A stretch of DNA of 64,000 nucleotides, taken from NCBI GenBank assembly GCA_039105265.1, contig JAPFFF010000007.1:5952001-6016000 (forward strand), written 5' to 3'. Under the pieces are notes generated by a model that was not told where the DNA came from, searched no databases, and saw nothing but the letters and a program-made list of their open reading frames with translations. Position numbers and translations under genes: made by a program. Positions 47,573 to 56,813 of the stretch are shown in pieces; within the stretch, counting starts at the first letter, position 1, and every line of letters starts with the position of its first letter. Origin of the DNA: Tritrichomonas musculus. Its lineage: Eukaryota > Parabasalia > Tritrichomonadida > Tritrichomonadidae.

Positions 47573-49867
47573 ATGTCAAAACAAGATAAAAATAATTCAT
47601 CTGATAGCTTTGAATTAGATTTAAGTAATATTGATGATGAAACTATATTTGATAGTGAGGTATCTAAACCTGATGATGATGAAGAACTAGAGGACCCGAT
47701 AGATTATTTTAAGAACACGTTTCTCAGTACATACAAACTAGAACACCCCAATGATTTAATTAATTTGTTGTATCAAATACAAAACAATGAATATACAGGA
47801 AGAAGTGTGGGAAAGATTCGTGAAATGAAAGTCAAGTTTCGTCGATTTGTTTCATTGATGAACAAAATCAATGCAGGTATTAAAAGTAAAGGTAATCGAT
47901 TCCTTAGTTTAAAAGAGTACACAACAGATAAAAAAAGTCTTGATATCATTATCAATTACTTCAATATTGTTGTCAACGATGATTTGAATTATAGCTCTGA
48001 TGGTTTTCGTTCATCACCCATCAAACCACCGAGAAAGAGTCAAACACCACAAACCACCAAAGGAAGAAGAAAGAGAACAAGCATACATGAACCAACACTT
48101 GATACTAATAAACGAAGAACACCAAGAAGAAAACGCATAACTCCGAGTGATTCTGATGAAAATGACTCGACAATACAATTGCCTAAAGACAGTGAAGATT
48201 CATTACTTAATATAACATTAAGCGAATCAGATTCTGAGTCATTAATATTGAAAAACGATGATTTATCTGATTCTTTTATTGAACCATCAAAGGAACACAA
48301 TAAAAATAATTTTTCAACTAATAAAATGGCAGACGACAACAACAATAATAACGGACCTCTTCAATCATTATATGATGATGAATTAGATGATTGGCATGAT
48401 GATGATGAAGCAGCAACCGAAGCATACAGATATACAAGAACACCTGCAAAACAACCATACAAATATGATGATGATGAAGAAGAAGCACAAGAAATTAAAT
48501 CACCTTTTGCAAGGAAATACAAAGGATATGCAGAAGATAACAAAGCAGATGATGAAATACTTGATGAATTAATAAGAAATGCAAAGCAACCCTCAAAGAA
48601 TACTCGCGGACGTCGTGATAAAAAAGATATGCCTCTTGTTAACTCAACATTAAAGGATTCATTTGACAAGCTTGAAATACCTCGGGTTGGTGGTAATATA
48701 TCCTATTACAGAGATAAATTTATTGATATGATTATTAACGGAAACTTCAGAATCAAATACATTCCGAATGCAGCTTGTCGTGATACAGCTATTGAATACT
48801 GTAAGAATTCAGTTGATAAAGACGGTAAACCAAGATATCGTTTATTACCAGAAAATGCCAAAGACCCGTTAGGAAACTCAATAACAGACTTGAACGGTGA
48901 TAAAGTTGATGATGTTGTTTTAATTGATAGGAACGGTAATCCTTCAATCATTAACGGATACAAGCTTGTATTTGCTTCTCCTTACAAGAAAGTTTGGAAA
49001 TCTGTTATTAAAACAAAACAAGAAAGAAAAGAAATGCCGTTCAATAAATGGATTCAATCATTATTTGATAAAGATATCAAGAAAATTGATTGGGATGCTG
49101 GTCAATACAAATTAACAAAGGGAAAAGAAATGCAAGAGCTAGAAAATTATTACGGTCCTATGGGTCTGGGAAAAGCAAGAGTCAGCAAACGTATTACACC
49201 AAGTTCTTATTGGTCATCAATCTTTTCTAAAGTCTGGAAAGTGTATTGGAATGACGAACAATTCTTTGTATTATCTCCTTTGAAGAAACTCATCAATTAC
49301 CTTGCTGTATCAAATATGTTATTTGCTTATCTCTTTGATGCTCCTTTCAAAGAAATCATTCAAGACAATAAGTTCAATGGAAAGATATTAACATATGAAC
49401 AATGGACATATTGGAAACAACAGAACAATAAAGAATATGTTTCAGTATTAGGAAAGAATGTTCAATCATATGTTGAGAAGATTATTGATAAAGCTATTGA
49501 TATCACATCAGGAGAATTAAAGGCTGAACCAAGTAATTGGGGTAAACAATTTACTGAATTAATGCATTACATTGATTATGTTGTCTTTGGTGTTGGTTTC
49601 AATGTTGATGTAAGTAAGCAAGAAGGATATAACAGGTTGAAACGAAATGCAGAAGGAATTAAAGAAGCATCGCCAGAAGATATTAAGAACGTTAAAGATA
49701 ATTTCATTAAACGAATCACTGCAGCAATAGAAAGAGATATATATCCAAATTGTGGATACACAGCATTCAAAGCACAACTCAAAGAAAGTAAATTGCAGAA
49801 CAAAAATAAATATGATAATTTTGCTGTTAATCTTAAACCATTACATCAAAGAATGAATAATGAATAA
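47573..49867 (+). CDS. Maverick large conserved protein, 764 residues
   Basis: Residues 1-110 are acidic then basic and helical. About 145-370 are low complexity, with Arg/Lys-rich (RRKRTSIHEPT, RRTPRRKRITPS) and Asp/Glu-rich tracts. From about 380 a compact domain follows. It contains the segment LGNSITDLNGDKVDDVVLID, an Asp/Asn/Gly loop that resembles a calcium-binding turn, then INGYKLVFASPYKKVWKSV. The end is helical. Large proteins with a comparable D-x-N-G-D-x-x-D-D segment occur in Maverick-like elements, but I cannot name the function. It is perhaps a virion or terminal protein. Confidence 0.5.
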   Translation: MSKQDKNNSSDSFELDLSNIDDETIFDSEVSKPDDDEELEDPIDYFKNTFLSTYKLEHPNDLINLLYQIQNNEYTGRSVGKIREMKVKFRRFVSLMNKINAGIKSKGNRFLSLKEYTTDKKSLDIIINYFNIVVNDDLNYSSDGFRSSPIKPPRKSQTPQTTKGRRKRTSIHEPTLDTNKRRTPRRKRITPSDSDENDSTIQLPKDSEDSLLNITLSESDSESLILKNDDLSDSFIEPSKEHNKNNFSTNKMADDNNNNNGPLQSLYDDELDDWHDDDEAATEAYRYTRTPAKQPYKYDDDEEEAQEIKSPFARKYKGYAEDNKADDEILDELIRNAKQPSKNTRGRRDKKDMPLVNSTLKDSFDKLEIPRVGGNISYYRDKFIDMIINGNFRIKYIPNAACRDTAIEYCKNSVDKDGKPRYRLLPENAKDPLGNSITDLNGDKVDDVVLIDRNGNPSIINGYKLVFASPYKKVWKSVIKTKQERKEMPFNKWIQSLFDKDIKKIDWDAGQYKLTKGKEMQELENYYGPMGLGKARVSKRITPSSYWSSIFSKVWKVYWNDEQFFVLSPLKKLINYLAVSNMLFAYLFDAPFKEIIQDNKFNGKILTYEQWTYWKQQNNKEYVSVLGKNVQSYVEKIIDKAIDITSGELKAEPSNWGKQFTELMHYIDYVVFGVGFNVDVSKQEGYNRLKRNAEGIKEASPEDIKNVKDNFIKRITAAIERDIYPNCGYTAFKAQLKESKLQNKNKYDNFAVNLKPLHQRMNNE

Positions 49868-50986
49868 TTAATTTAAATCAAAACCTCCATTATTGTTATT
49901 ATTATTATTATTATTTTTGTCATTTGGGTCTGAAACGATTCTAAAACTATAACGTTTTGTTGATTGTGGTTGTTTCTTCTGGTCTTGCTGATTATCAAGT
50001 GAAGTTGACAAGTCTTCAAAAGTATCATTATTTATGTTTTGTTGTCGTTCAGAATAATTTGATGTCTTATTAGGATTTGGTGTTTCAAAATAAAAGCCTT
50101 GTGATTGATTTTGATTTCTTACATGCCAATCGTCTTCAATTTCCATAGGTTCATAGCTTGTTGGATAATTTGGTTTTGTACTTATGGCTGATGCTGAAAA
50201 ATGAACTTTGTTATCATTTTCTTTTGATTTATGCTTTCTTGGTGGATTGGGAGTTAATGATTTAATATTTTCTGTTGTTTCATTTGTTGTTGTTTCGTTA
50301 TCGGGTTTTATATTTGGTTTGAATATAGGATATTCAGTGAATATAGTATCATTTCGAAAACCTAAATGTGCAGGTTTCTTCGGTTTATAATTCGTATTTT
50401 GATTTAAATCGTTCATTGTTTGTATTCTAATATCATTGGTGTCAGAACCTGGTTCTGTGTTATCATAGAAATCAATTATCGGTATTAAGTTTGGATTATC
50501 ATAAACGGTGAATGATATATATGTTTTATTTGCATTAGGATTATAACCTGTATCAGCTGCAGTAATTATATTATTAAATGCATTCATGAATACCTCATAA
50601 GTAAAAGCGAAATTTACTCTATTAAAATAAGCTTCACCATCATATTCTACATAATAATTTGTTATATCTTTAGGTGTGTTATCATTTAATAATACAAATA
50701 CAGGTTCTTGAAATCCTGGTAGTATCTTTCGTATAAATATGTATGACGGACTATAAATTCCATCACCAATTAAATATAACATCCATGCAGGTCTAGTCGT
50801 TAATGTTGTACCTTTATAAATACTTTGAACTTGCCTCGGAAATGTAAAAGTTGATGGAAAAATATAAATTGACCTTGATTCAGTAGTCGTAATCATAGCA
50901 AATGCAATCGGTGCTACACCATTAATTTTATAATTGCTCATATCAGCCAATTGATTCGGATTTAAATAAAATACATGAGAATCCAT
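49868..50986 (-). CDS. Maverick minor capsid (penton-like) candidate, 372 residues
   Basis: Residues 1 to about 180 are beta-rich (IYIFPSTFTFPRQVQSIYKG, AWMLYLIGDGIYSPSYIFI). The C-terminal half is disordered and ends in an Asn homopolymer and GGFDLN. It lies between the 764-residue gene and the integrase side, on the strand of the capsid gene. A single-jelly-roll minor capsid protein is expected in this part of Mavericks, and this is the best candidate by character, but no signature proves it. Confidence 0.4.
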   Translation of the reverse strand: MDSHVFYLNPNQLADMSNYKINGVAPIAFAMITTTESRSIYIFPSTFTFPRQVQSIYKGTTLTTRPAWMLYLIGDGIYSPSYIFIRKILPGFQEPVFVLLNDNTPKDITNYYVEYDGEAYFNRVNFAFTYEVFMNAFNNIITAADTGYNPNANKTYISFTVYDNPNLIPIIDFYDNTEPGSDTNDIRIQTMNDLNQNTNYKPKKPAHLGFRNDTIFTEYPIFKPNIKPDNETTTNETTENIKSLTPNPPRKHKSKENDNKVHFSASAISTKPNYPTSYEPMEIEDDWHVRNQNQSQGFYFETPNPNKTSNYSERQQNINNDTFEDLSTSLDNQQDQKKQPQSTKRYSFRIVSDPNDKNNNNNNNNNGGFDLN

Positions 50987-50998
50987 TTTGAATAGTCA

Positions 50999-51349
50999 TT
51001 AATAAATCAAAAGACAACTGAATATAAATGATTCAGGTTCAATAACGTTTCCTTTCATGTCTGTGAACCATAAATGATACTCTTTTTTTGTGTTGTTCAG
51101 ACATTCATATTTACGATATTTCGTTTGTCGTCTGTTAGCAAGCATAATGAAATGGTCGCAGAAAGGCATGAATTCAACAATATCTGAATGAACCATCAAA
51201 TCACCAACAATATGTTGATTGACAACAGCACCACAATACTGAACAACAATGTACTTCTTGTTGCGACTATAAACGAAATCATCAGGAAGATTAAAATCTT
51301 TTGTTTGTGTGTGATAGTATCGTTTTGTGATTGGTTGTTTAGCTTTCAT
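50999..51349 (-). CDS. Maverick small conserved protein, 116 residues
   Basis: A mixed basic protein with the block FVYSRNKKYIVVQYCGAVVN and an aromatic C-terminus (HLWFTDMKGNVIEPESF). It is placed 12 bp after the previous gene and overlaps the integrase frame by 11 bp on the same strand, consistent with a compact same-strand run. Its beta-rich look would suit a small virion protein. It is not recognised. Confidence 0.4.
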   Translation of the reverse strand: MKAKQPITKRYYHTQTKDFNLPDDFVYSRNKKYIVVQYCGAVVNQHIVGDLMVHSDIVEFMPFCDHFIMLANRRQTKYRKYECLNNTKKEYHLWFTDMKGNVIEPESFIFSCLLIY

Positions 51350-52415
51350 TTTGCGTTTTATAAGTCAAAAAGAATACTTTATAATCATCATTCAAAGCAT
51401 CTATTGACGAACAAACATATTTTGTGTACATGATTGGAACTGTTATTATTGTTTTGTTCTTCAGTGTTTTGTTAGTTTGACGCAAAGGATTTAATGGTTT
51501 ACATTTAACGTTTCCAGACTCATAACAAATGAATTCAGCAAGTTCATTAAATACTCTTCTTCGCTTTTCATGTTTCTTTTCTGTTTTTCCGTAATCGGTG
51601 TGAATGAGTATTATATTTTTGGGCTTGTATGACAGAAGACCTTTAAATCGTTGTTTTTGTTGAATCTCTTTCAATTGCATTGATTTTGCTCTTATGTATT
51701 GCCATTCAAAGTCGCGGTCGTCTTGCATCTGTTGAGGTGTTAGATAAATGTATTTTGATTGTCGTTTGTCAAGGTATTCATCGGTTTCTTCGTCAAATGA
51801 CGTGTATAAAGGATTCAATAAGCGAAGAGATGAATGAGGAGTGTTATTGTACCATTCAACCGTTTGTTGTATCAATACATTGTTTGTCATTCGTTGTTGT
51901 GATTCACCGAAAGCATTTCGTAATGTTCTGATTACGGCATCAACACATTTATGTGCATTCGTGAAAGGTGAATCATCAATGATTAACTTTATTTTGTTTG
52001 GTGCTTTGACTTTAATTGACGGTTTGTTTGTTTGATATAGCTCTTCACCGTTGCAATAGTCTTTGAATGTATTTGATATAAAAGCCTTTTCACCATCACA
52101 TTTAATTGTTTCAATTCTGATATTCCTTTTATTGACTAGTTTATCAATTACTTTGATTACATAAAACACAGATTTGTAATCAATTGGTTCAACAATTAAG
52201 TATTTGGTGTTTACATTGATAAGAACAAGATAAGCTTTGTTTAATGCAAACATTATATCCATTTCCCAACAATGAGGCTCAAATGAAAAATCAGGTTTTG
52301 ATAGTTTCTTTACTGTTTTCAATTGATAATCCTTAATATAGGGCTCAGTTTTAATGTTTGTGTCTTTGATGTACTTGTATTTAGATTTGAAAGGATAGTT
52401 GATTGATTCATTCAT
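51339..52415 (-). CDS. int: Maverick retroviral-type integrase
   Basis: 358 residues. The rve-type catalytic core runs from SFEPHCWEMDIMFALNKAYL (first acidic position), through TIKCDGEKAFISNTFKDYC (second acidic position in the usual KCDGE context), to HKCVDAVIRTLRNAFGES (the third conserved region with the RTLRNAF helix). TVEWYNNTPHSSLRLL corresponds to the 'yNn~pH~sl' block of Maverick integrases. A basic C-terminal region follows (KTEKKHEKRRRVF). In this family the enzyme inserts the element and makes the 6-bp target duplication seen at its ends. The reading frame is whole in appearance. Confidence 0.88.
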   Translation of the reverse strand: MNESINYPFKSKYKYIKDTNIKTEPYIKDYQLKTVKKLSKPDFSFEPHCWEMDIMFALNKAYLVLINVNTKYLIVEPIDYKSVFYVIKVIDKLVNKRNIRIETIKCDGEKAFISNTFKDYCNGEELYQTNKPSIKVKAPNKIKLIIDDSPFTNAHKCVDAVIRTLRNAFGESQQRMTNNVLIQQTVEWYNNTPHSSLRLLNPLYTSFDEETDEYLDKRQSKYIYLTPQQMQDDRDFEWQYIRAKSMQLKEIQQKQRFKGLLSYKPKNIILIHTDYGKTEKKHEKRRRVFNELAEFICYESGNVKCKPLNPLRQTNKTLKNKTIITVPIMYTKYVCSSIDALNDDYKVFFLTYKTQNES

Positions 52416-52473
52416 TTGAATCGCAAAAATAAAGATATTATTTAATGACGATTATTTAATGAAATCATTATTT

Positions 52474-54546
52474 TTATTCATTTGCTTGACTTCCTTGTGG
52501 TGATTCGTCGTCAACATATTCCAAACCTTCGAGTGATAGTTTAAAGTAAGAGTCCCTAGTTATCCATAATTGAGTTGGTGGTGGTCTGGTGATGGTTCCA
52601 TCTGGCTCAACAACATTGTAATATGTATCATCAGCTCCTGTATAGATAGGCATTCCATTGACTTGTATCTGAACGTTTCCAAAACCTCCATCAAGTCCGT
52701 CATAACAATATCCTGCACTTGCTCGTTCTGTTTGAATGTTGAATACAAATGATGTTGCATCACTAATTGTATTCTTGTATCTCTTTCCGTTCGCGTCATT
52801 CTTTGGCATTGTCATTGAGTCTTCAAATTCCTTTGTGCATGAAAGAGTGATTGCATCTAAATCACCAGCCGTTAATTGATTTTCAAAGAATCGTGCACCA
52901 ATAGTTGAAACGTTTTCGTCTGGGAAGTTCTTTCCACCAATATTCAAGAAACAGTTTTGATAAACTGGATTTTCAAAGACTGTTAAATCATTATGATGCT
53001 TTGGAAACATGATTGATAAATTAGTTGCATTGATTAATGGAATATTCAATGTTGACTTGATTCCGTTAGCTGCTGGAGCGATTGGGAAAGCATGATAATC
53101 AACTTTCTGTGAAGGAATGATTAAACCTTGTCTTAAAATGTCTTCAATTCCTTGTCTTGTAGCTTCACAAACACCAAAGCCTTGCATATTAGATTTACAA
53201 GCTGTGATTGTCATTCGATTAACAGTAAGTGTTGCTGTTTGAGCAGAATATGTTTCTTTCAATAATTGAGCTCTTGCGTCATGATATTCATTAACAACTC
53301 TGAGAGCTGATTTAGCAACTGTTTTCTCAATTTGCCAAACATAATACTTTCCGTCGTTGTGTGTCAATGGTGGCTTTGTGTAATCTGGATTTGCTAAACA
53401 AATCTCTTCATCAGTTGCTGTTGGTTTGAGGTCTAATTTTGCGAACTCTTCTGCTGTATAACTGAAATACATTGAAAGGTCTGTTGCAATATCATCATAA
53501 GTATATGAACCATCGCTTCCAAAGTTATATTGCTCACCAATTCTATAAGTGAGTTTATATTTGATTGGTGCAGGTGTTGGTTCAGGTGATGGTGATGGTT
53601 CTGGTTTATCTTCTTCTTCTGGTGATGGGTCAGGTGATGGTGATGGTGGTACAGGTGTTGGTGATGGTGATGGGTCTGGTGACGGAGTTCCTGGTCCTGG
53701 AATCACTGCTTGATTACCGATTTGTGTGAATTGATGACGAAGATGTCCACGGGCTTTGATTTCCTTTAATCTATCTAATTCATCCATCGATATTGAATCA
53801 TTATCTTCAAGAAATACTTTCGCTTCAGCAACTGTGTAAGGGTCTAATACTGCCCAAACAAGACCAGCGGGACTGACTTGAAAACGAATTGATAAATCAC
53901 CAATGATTCCGTTAGGGAATAAATCAAATGCTTGTAATGCGAGCAAGTCATCAAAAGGAACATTCAAATCAAATTCGACTTCACTTCTTCCTGTGTTCTT
54001 AAATGAATTCAAATTAACATAAGCACCTGCATGTGTCTGTGAATAGTTGCTAATGTTTTCCCACAATGAATGAACGAATCTACGGCGTTTCTTCTCGGCT
54101 TCTGGTTTAACTGATGAATACAAGAAGCCTTCACGAATGCATTCATTCTGTTGGTATCCGACATTGACATTATTATGAAGAATCTCTAACCTGTCAAACA
54201 ACTGATTTGAAGATTTGAAACCAACAAACAGTTTATACAAGTTGTTTGGGTCATCAATGGCGTTTAATTTACTCATATCTGTGTTCAATGATAAATCCAA
54301 TTTAACATGAAATGTCAAGAAACCTTTATCAATATCACTTACGAAATGGTCAGGATGTGTTAAACTGATTTGCGAATATTGACCAGCTGTAAACGGAGCA
54401 GGTTGGTCATGGCAGTCAACTGTTCTGAATGAAAATGAACGTGTACCGTCATTGACATTAATCATGTTTCTCATCTCTTCAAATGCATGAAGAACGTTTC
54501 CTGTTTCAGTGCGAAGGTTATGAGCTCTTTCGTTTCGATATAACAT
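52474..54546 (-). CDS. Major capsid protein candidate (double jelly roll type), 690 residues
   Basis: The N-terminal half (about 1-270) starts MLYRNERAHNLRTETGNVLH and is beta-rich, with SFRTVDCHDQPAPFTAGQYS. A Pro/Ser/Thr/Glu linker (about 285-325) follows. The C-terminal beta-rich half (about 330-690) has blocks such as NIPLINATNLSIMFPKHHND and GFGNVQIQVNGMPIYTGADD. The length of about 650-700 residues, two beta-rich halves and the place beside the integrase and small amphipathic gene fit the Polinton major capsid protein. A fold prediction would be needed to prove it. Element 1 retains only part. Confidence 0.65.
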   Translation of the reverse strand: MLYRNERAHNLRTETGNVLHAFEEMRNMINVNDGTRSFSFRTVDCHDQPAPFTAGQYSQISLTHPDHFVSDIDKGFLTFHVKLDLSLNTDMSKLNAIDDPNNLYKLFVGFKSSNQLFDRLEILHNNVNVGYQQNECIREGFLYSSVKPEAEKKRRRFVHSLWENISNYSQTHAGAYVNLNSFKNTGRSEVEFDLNVPFDDLLALQAFDLFPNGIIGDLSIRFQVSPAGLVWAVLDPYTVAEAKVFLEDNDSISMDELDRLKEIKARGHLRHQFTQIGNQAVIPGPGTPSPDPSPSPTPVPPSPSPDPSPEEEDKPEPSPSPEPTPAPIKYKLTYRIGEQYNFGSDGSYTYDDIATDLSMYFSYTAEEFAKLDLKPTATDEEICLANPDYTKPPLTHNDGKYYVWQIEKTVAKSALRVVNEYHDARAQLLKETYSAQTATLTVNRMTITACKSNMQGFGVCEATRQGIEDILRQGLIIPSQKVDYHAFPIAPAANGIKSTLNIPLINATNLSIMFPKHHNDLTVFENPVYQNCFLNIGGKNFPDENVSTIGARFFENQLTAGDLDAITLSCTKEFEDSMTMPKNDANGKRYKNTISDATSFVFNIQTERASAGYCYDGLDGGFGNVQIQVNGMPIYTGADDTYYNVVEPDGTITRPPPTQLWITRDSYFKLSLEGLEYVDDESPQGSQANE

Positions 54547-54595
54547 TTATGATTGAATAAAAAGGAAATAAATCACTTTTATCATCAATTAAATT

Positions 54596-54850
54596 ATGGG
54601 TGTCGGTATATTCAACAAAATCAAGAACGCATTTAAATCAATTGGCGGTAAAGTTAAATCATTTGCTCAGAAAGCAGTTAAAGCAATTCCAAAAGTTGTT
54701 GATGTTGGAAAGCAAATCATGGACAGAGTCAAACCAATTACACAATTCATTCCTGGTGTTGGTCAGGTAGTAGACGCAATTGATACAGGTTTAAACGCTG
54801 TCGACAAAGTAGGTAAATTTGGTAAATCAATATTGAATGAAGTTAAATGA
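54596..54850 (+). CDS. Small amphipathic, capsid-associated protein candidate, 84 residues
   Basis: Counterpart of 6,699-6,953, nearly identical except near the C-terminus (NAVDKVGKFGKS). Amphipathic Lys-rich helices flank a hydrophobic Gly/Pro stretch. It is divergent from the capsid gene, with about 50 bp between starts, so the two probably share regulation. The assignment is by analogy to adenoviral minor proteins. Confidence 0.5.
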   Translation: MGVGIFNKIKNAFKSIGGKVKSFAQKAVKAIPKVVDVGKQIMDRVKPITQFIPGVGQVVDAIDTGLNAVDKVGKFGKSILNEVK

Positions 54851-54886
54851 AAAACAATGAATTATAATGATTTAATATAATTATAA

Positions 54887-55363
54887 ATGAATGAAAACAT
54901 TAATGAACTTAAAGTTATAAATGAAACCATTAATGAATCAAAAGTGTTTAAATCAGTTGAAGAGTTCAATTTGTTCTATCAAAAGAATATCGAGCAAATG
55001 AAATCACAAACGACTAACTATTTGAACAAGATTTATAAAATCATCACTAATGACGGCAACGAATACAGAATCACTAAACGCAATTGCACAGACGGTAAAC
55101 GATGTGGTGGCGACATTTATTTGAAGAAAGTTGGGAACACAATCACTAAAACACTCGAAAACGACAACATCAAAGCTGATATATCACTAATGAAGGAATC
55201 ATTGAATAAAATCGCTGAACAAATCAATCAATTGAACAACAAAAATAAAATACTTGAAGAACATATCAATAAGCTTTCAAATGTTGTTGACCAACAATCA
55301 AAAGTCATTAATGAATACATTTTAAATGTTGTTGCTCCTGACAACCACCGAATGATTAAGTGA
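54887..55363 (+). CDS. Maverick coiled-coil protein, 158 residues
   Basis: Counterpart of 6,186-6,662. An N-terminal domain with TNYLNKIYKIITNDGNEYRI is followed by a coiled coil (NQLNNKNKILEEHINKLSNV). It is 36 bp after the amphipathic gene on the same strand. The function is unknown. Confidence 0.55.
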   Translation: MNENINELKVINETINESKVFKSVEEFNLFYQKNIEQMKSQTTNYLNKIYKIITNDGNEYRITKRNCTDGKRCGGDIYLKKVGNTITKTLENDNIKADISLMKESLNKIAEQINQLNNKNKILEEHINKLSNVVDQQSKVINEYILNVVAPDNHRMIK

Positions 55364-55555
55364 ATCATGATGATTTAATGATTTAGTCGTTTTTGGAGGT
55401 GGTTCATGAAATACATTACCTTTTTCATTATAACATTTCACTGTCGGTGCTGAGTTTATTTTTGTTCTCTTCTTTTGCATCGTTAACTGTAATCTATCAA
55501 AATAGTTTTTGTGTTTATCATCATGAACGGTTCTCAATTGATTAATAACAGACAT
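55322..55555 (-). CDS. Maverick small basic protein, 77 residues
   Basis: Counterpart of 5,994-6,227. Convergent with and overlapping the 158-residue gene by about 40 bp in both elements, so the overlap is a stable feature. It is His/Lys-rich and not recognised. Confidence 0.5.
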   Translation of the reverse strand: MSVINQLRTVHDDKHKNYFDRLQLTMQKKRTKINSAPTVKCYNEKGNVFHEPPPKTTKSLNHHDSLNHSVVVRSNNI

Positions 55556-55569
55556 TTAATTGTTATTAA

Positions 55570-55797
55570 ATGAGTGAACTAACAGAATACAAGAAAGAAA
55601 TACCAGAACTAAAACGTATCAAACGAGGATTGAAAGAAAAGTGTTATGATTACAAACAATATCTCAACAATATCAAATCAGGAATGCTAGGCTCTGACGG
55701 TCTTGCCGTTCGTGAGTCTCTTATCGAAGACATCAACAGCCTCAAAAATAAAGTTCATCAGCTTGAGAAAGAATTAAATGAATTGTCTAATAAATGA
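55570..55797 (+). CDS. Maverick small coiled-coil protein, 75 residues
   Basis: Counterpart of 5,752-5,979; one or two substitutions only. Its end overlaps the terminal-repeat gene by 11 bp, and its last third lies inside the right terminal repeat. Confidence 0.55.
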   Translation: MSELTEYKKEIPELKRIKRGLKEKCYDYKQYLNNIKSGMLGSDGLAVRESLIEDINSLKNKVHQLEKELNELSNK

Positions 55798-56276
55798 GTT
55801 CTTCAAGTTCAGCTATTAATTGTTCAGGTCCGTTGAATTTCTTTAGTTGTTCAATAAAGTGATTTATCTCTTTTAGTACTTCATCTATGACATTATCATT
55901 ATCGTAGAGGTATTTTAATGCTGGTCTCCATCCTTTTAGCTTTTTGTTGATTCTATTAATGAGGATGCTTAATTGTTCCTCCGTTTGTCGGAGGCAGCGA
56001 GTGCTCGCAGCTTCGGCTTGGTTTGACATTATAAATTGCGGATAAAAAAATAAAAAATTTTTGAAAGTTCTATTTTTCGTTATTTTTCGTTGTTGTTATT
56101 TTTGGGAGTTTGTCAATTTATTCAAAATTTGTCTATGCCATTTTGTGAAAGTTTCGAGGGCTAATTTTGAAAAAGTGGTGATTTTTTGAGTCATGGGGCT
56201 GAGGTTTGGGGTCTGTAATCCCTATGACGAAGGGGTCATTTTTATCTGACCGTCGAGCCGGTCCCCCTTACTCTCT
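55744..56276 (-). repeat. Element 2 right terminal inverted repeat
   Basis: Reverse complement of 35,635-36,167, ending ...CCCCCTTACTCTCT. It is followed by the target duplication CACCAT at 56,277-56,282. Confidence 0.93.
55787..56029 (-). CDS. Maverick terminal-repeat protein, second copy, 80 residues
   Basis: Same product as 35,882-36,124, in the mirror position inside the right terminal repeat. It has the same 12-residue addition. Confidence 0.55.
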   Translation of the reverse strand: MSNQAEAASTRCLRQTEEQLSILINRINKKLKGWRPALKYLYDNDNVIDEVLKEINHFIEQLKKFNGPEQLIAELEELIY

Positions 56277-56282
56277 CACCAT

Positions 56283-56718
56283 CTATGATTTCGGTTCGAA
56301 GGGATTCTAAATCAGTTTCAAAATTTGATATTGTATCAATGAGATCATCCATGAAATCATCGTCGTTGTGGTAGTCGAATGCAAGGGATTTCCATTGTGG
56401 GTATTTCTTGAGAATGACTCGTTCGAGGTAATCGAGTTTGACACCATTAGCTTCGACATTGGAGAGTTGTGGCATGGCAACGAATGCACTGTTTGCAGTT
56501 GTTGAATTCATTTCTAACTGGATAAAAAATTGAATTGATTCGAGATTCGCGTTATTTTTGGGTTCAATCGAATTTGAGTTTTGGTATTTCAAGCGAAGTT
56601 GAATTTTGAGAAGCCCTTCTGGAAACCCTTTGCCAAAAATTTTGTAGTAGTTGGTGGTTGGTGATAGGTATTTCCCTAAATTGAATTGATTCGAGATTCG
56701 CGTTATTTTTGGGTTCAA
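56283..56718 (-). pseudogene. R1 repeat protein interrupted by Maverick element 2
   Basis: The frame matches the 132-residue protein at 96-494 over residues KYQNSNSIEPKNN to about LRTEIIDG and has a longer N-terminus (MNPKITRISNQFNLGKYLSP). Its C-terminal codons lie on the far side of the Maverick at about 35,540-35,634, so the insertion splits the gene near its 3' end. The duplicated 71-bp segment falls at the N-terminal coding side. The function is unknown. Confidence 0.6.
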
Positions 56719-56813
56719 TCGAATTTGAGTTTTGGTATTTCAAGCGAAAAGCTCAAATTTGGACTATGGGATGGTGAAGTTCCTCGAGTTTCTGCAAATT
56801 CAAATATAAGAGT

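Larger units (their letters stand above)
35635..56276. mobile_element. Maverick/Polinton element 2, apparently whole
   Basis: 20,642 bp bounded by 533-bp terminal inverted repeats with 5'-AG...CT-3' termini. It is flanked by a perfect CACCAT duplication (35,629-35,634 and 56,277-56,282); the empty site is visible in R1 copy 1. It carries a family B polymerase, retroviral-type integrase, packaging ATPase, candidate capsid proteins, HNH nuclease, a fibre-like protein and about ten smaller proteins. All large frames are open, and no break was noticed. An adenovirus-type protease was not recognised. The intact frames and clean ends suggest a young insertion. Confidence 0.95.

Noticed and set aside
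48040-48669. Ser/Leu-rich minus-strand frames inside the 764-residue gene
   Set aside because: Shadows of low-complexity Asp/Glu/Lys coding tracts.
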